Source of the DNA: Lewinellaceae bacterium
Lineage (GTDB): Bacteria > Bacteroidota > Bacteroidia > Chitinophagales > Saprospiraceae
Reading direction: 5' to 3'
DNA length: 64,000 bases
Assembly: GCA_020636045.1 (NCBI GenBank)
Contig: JACJYP010000003.1
Span: 310,001-374,000, forward strand
Shown here: positions 63,138 through 64,000 of the stretch, piece after piece
Position numbering within the stretch: position 1 is the first letter of the stretch
Layout of the letters: each line of letters starts with the position of its first letter
Notes under the pieces: model-generated
The model's database searches: none
Told to the model about the DNA's origin: nothing
What the model saw: the letters and a program-made list of their open reading frames with translations, nothing else
Program-made: the position numbers and the translations under genes

Positions 63138-64000
63138 CTTGAAAGCGTCGAGGCCGGTGACATCGTGGCCGGTGATGAGCAGGTGGATGTCGTGCGTGCC
63201 TTCGTAGGTGAGCACCGTTTCCAGGTTCATCATGTGGCGCATGATCGGGTATTCGTTGGTGATGCCCATGCCGCCGTGTATCTGTCGCGCTTCGCGGGCG
63301 ATCTCGAGGGCCATGTGTACGTTGTTGCGTTTGGCCATGCTCACCTGAGCGGATGTCATGGTGCCGGCATTGGCCAGGGTGCCGAGGCGCCAGGCCAGCA
63401 ATTGCGCCTTGGTGATCTCGGTGATCATTTCGGCGAGTTTCTTTTGCGTCAACTGGAAGGCGCCGATGGGCTTGCCGAACTGCTCGCGTTCTTTGGAGTA
63501 GCGCAGGGCCGAGTCGTAGCAATCGAGTGCAGCGCCGATGGCGCCCCAGGCGATGCCGTAGCGGGCCTTGGTGAGGCAGGAGAGCGGGCCTTTGAGACCG
63601 GTGACGCCCGGAAGCACGTTTTTCTTGGGCACGCGCACGTCTTCGAACACCAGTTCGCCGGTGATGCTGGCGCGCAGCGACCATTTGCCGTGGATCTCGG
63701 GCGCGGAAAAGCCCTTCATGCCCTTTTCGACGATCATGCCGATGATGCGTCCCTCTTCGTTTTTGGCCCACACGACTGCGATGTCGGCAACAGGCGAATT
63801 GGTGATCCACATTTTGGCGCCGTTGAGGATATAGGCGTCGCCGTCATCCTTGATGTTGGTGGTCATGCCGCTGGGGTTGGAGCCGTGGTCGGGCTCGGTG
63901 AGTCCGAAACAGCCGATCAATTCGCCGGAAGCCAGTTTGGGCAGGTAATGGCGGCGCTGCTCTTCCGAGCCGAACTTGTAGATGGGATACATGACCAGCG
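63135..64000 (-). CDS. gcdH: Glutaryl-CoA dehydrogenase (acyl-CoA dehydrogenase family), 5' part outside window
   Basis: About 288 residues are visible; the frame is open to the window edge. Typical features are GCFGLTEPDHGSNPSGMTTN (substrate/FAD region), KMWITNSPVADIAVVWAK, FEDVRVPKKNVLPG and KARYGIAWGAIGAALDCYDS. REQFGKPIGAFQLTQKKLAE, ITNEYPIMRHMMNLETVLTY and EGTHDIH follow; the E in TYEGTHD is the catalytic base. This matches glutaryl-CoA dehydrogenase, which oxidises and decarboxylates glutaryl-CoA to crotonyl-CoA in lysine and tryptophan breakdown. The stop codon lies in repeat element Y. Confidence 0.88.
   Translation of the reverse strand, partial: LVMYPIYKFGSEEQRRHYLPKLASGELIGCFGLTEPDHGSNPSGMTTNIKDDGDAYILNGAKMWITNSPVADIAVVWAKNEEGRIIGMIVEKGMKGFSAPEIHGKWSLRASITGELVFEDVRVPKKNVLPGVTGLKGPLSCLTKARYGIAWGAIGAALDCYDSALRYSKEREQFGKPIGAFQLTQKKLAEMITEITKAQLLAWRLGTLANAGTMTSAQVSMAKRNNVHMALEIAREARQIHGGMGITNEYPIMRHMMNLETVLTYEGTHDIHLLITGHDVTGLDAFK

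Overview
The window looks like a chromosomal segment of a fairly GC-rich Bacteroidota, most likely a Saprospiria/Saprospiraceae-type organism. This is inferred from several type IX secretion (T9SS) type A C-terminal sorting domains, promoter-like TAnnTTTG boxes, and Bacteroidota-typical families (DUF4890, DUF5606, HU-CCDC81/SPOR fusion, DUF3667, LytS/LytTR pair, Omp85-type patatin). No species can be named from the sequence alone.

Layout. 1-7307: 3' part of a giant secreted surface protein (PKD-like repeats, dockerin-like and cohesin-like modules, T9SS tail). 7398-7602: the 3' end (domains V and VI) of a degraded group II intron. 7673-10810: a strikingly AT-rich island on the minus strand with a membrane protein, a nucleotidyltransferase-kinase fusion and a second nucleotidyltransferase, probably acquired surface-glycan genes. 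11359-14784: fused isobutyryl-CoA mutase IcmF. 14961-18286: DraG-like hydrolase, AraC regulator, a nested inverted-repeat element, a methyltransferase. 18307-24195: UvrD/AddA-like helicase-nuclease, methylmalonyl-CoA epimerase, HU/SPOR envelope protein, NrtR-like regulator. 24208-31392: FG-GAP T9SS protein, PaaY-like protein, tRNA-Thr and tRNA-Pro, TatD, TonB-receptor-like barrel. 31429-31590: a 162-bp palindromic MITE-like element, then a DUF4890 protein. 32491-43751: LytS/LytTR pair, RecQ, KdsD-like isomerase, YitT, MFS, DUF3667, ThrA. 43907-50541: lipoprotein, an odd tRNA-like RNA, CoA pyrophosphatase, a protein that is little more than a T9SS tail, the frr/DUF5606/GT2/NRDE operon, a PP2C phosphatase and a biotin carrier. 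50997-54029: tryptophan-rich membrane protein and patatin-barrel phospholipase.

54316-61177 (to 61371 if the repeat ORF is real) is the most system-like stretch: four consecutive, tightly spaced plus-strand genes encode a PKD lipoprotein, a von Willebrand A protein fused to an outer-membrane barrel, and two secreted HExxH metallopeptidases that share an N-terminal half but have unrelated C-terminal halves. A Cys-rich 14-residue tandem repeat ORF follows directly. All have export signals except that last ORF. I do not recognise this as a described system. 61580-64000 holds an OmpA-family protein and the 3' part of a glutaryl-CoA dehydrogenase gene.

The window also carries a recurring class of intergenic elements built from degenerate 7-9 nt words (ACGGTAG, GGCAGT, GGAAATT types) arranged as inverted arms around a core (16981-17592, 21983-22090, 38953-39194, 62915-63137). 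Several arms run right into the stop codons of flanking genes, and the cores of the last two share landmarks in the same order.
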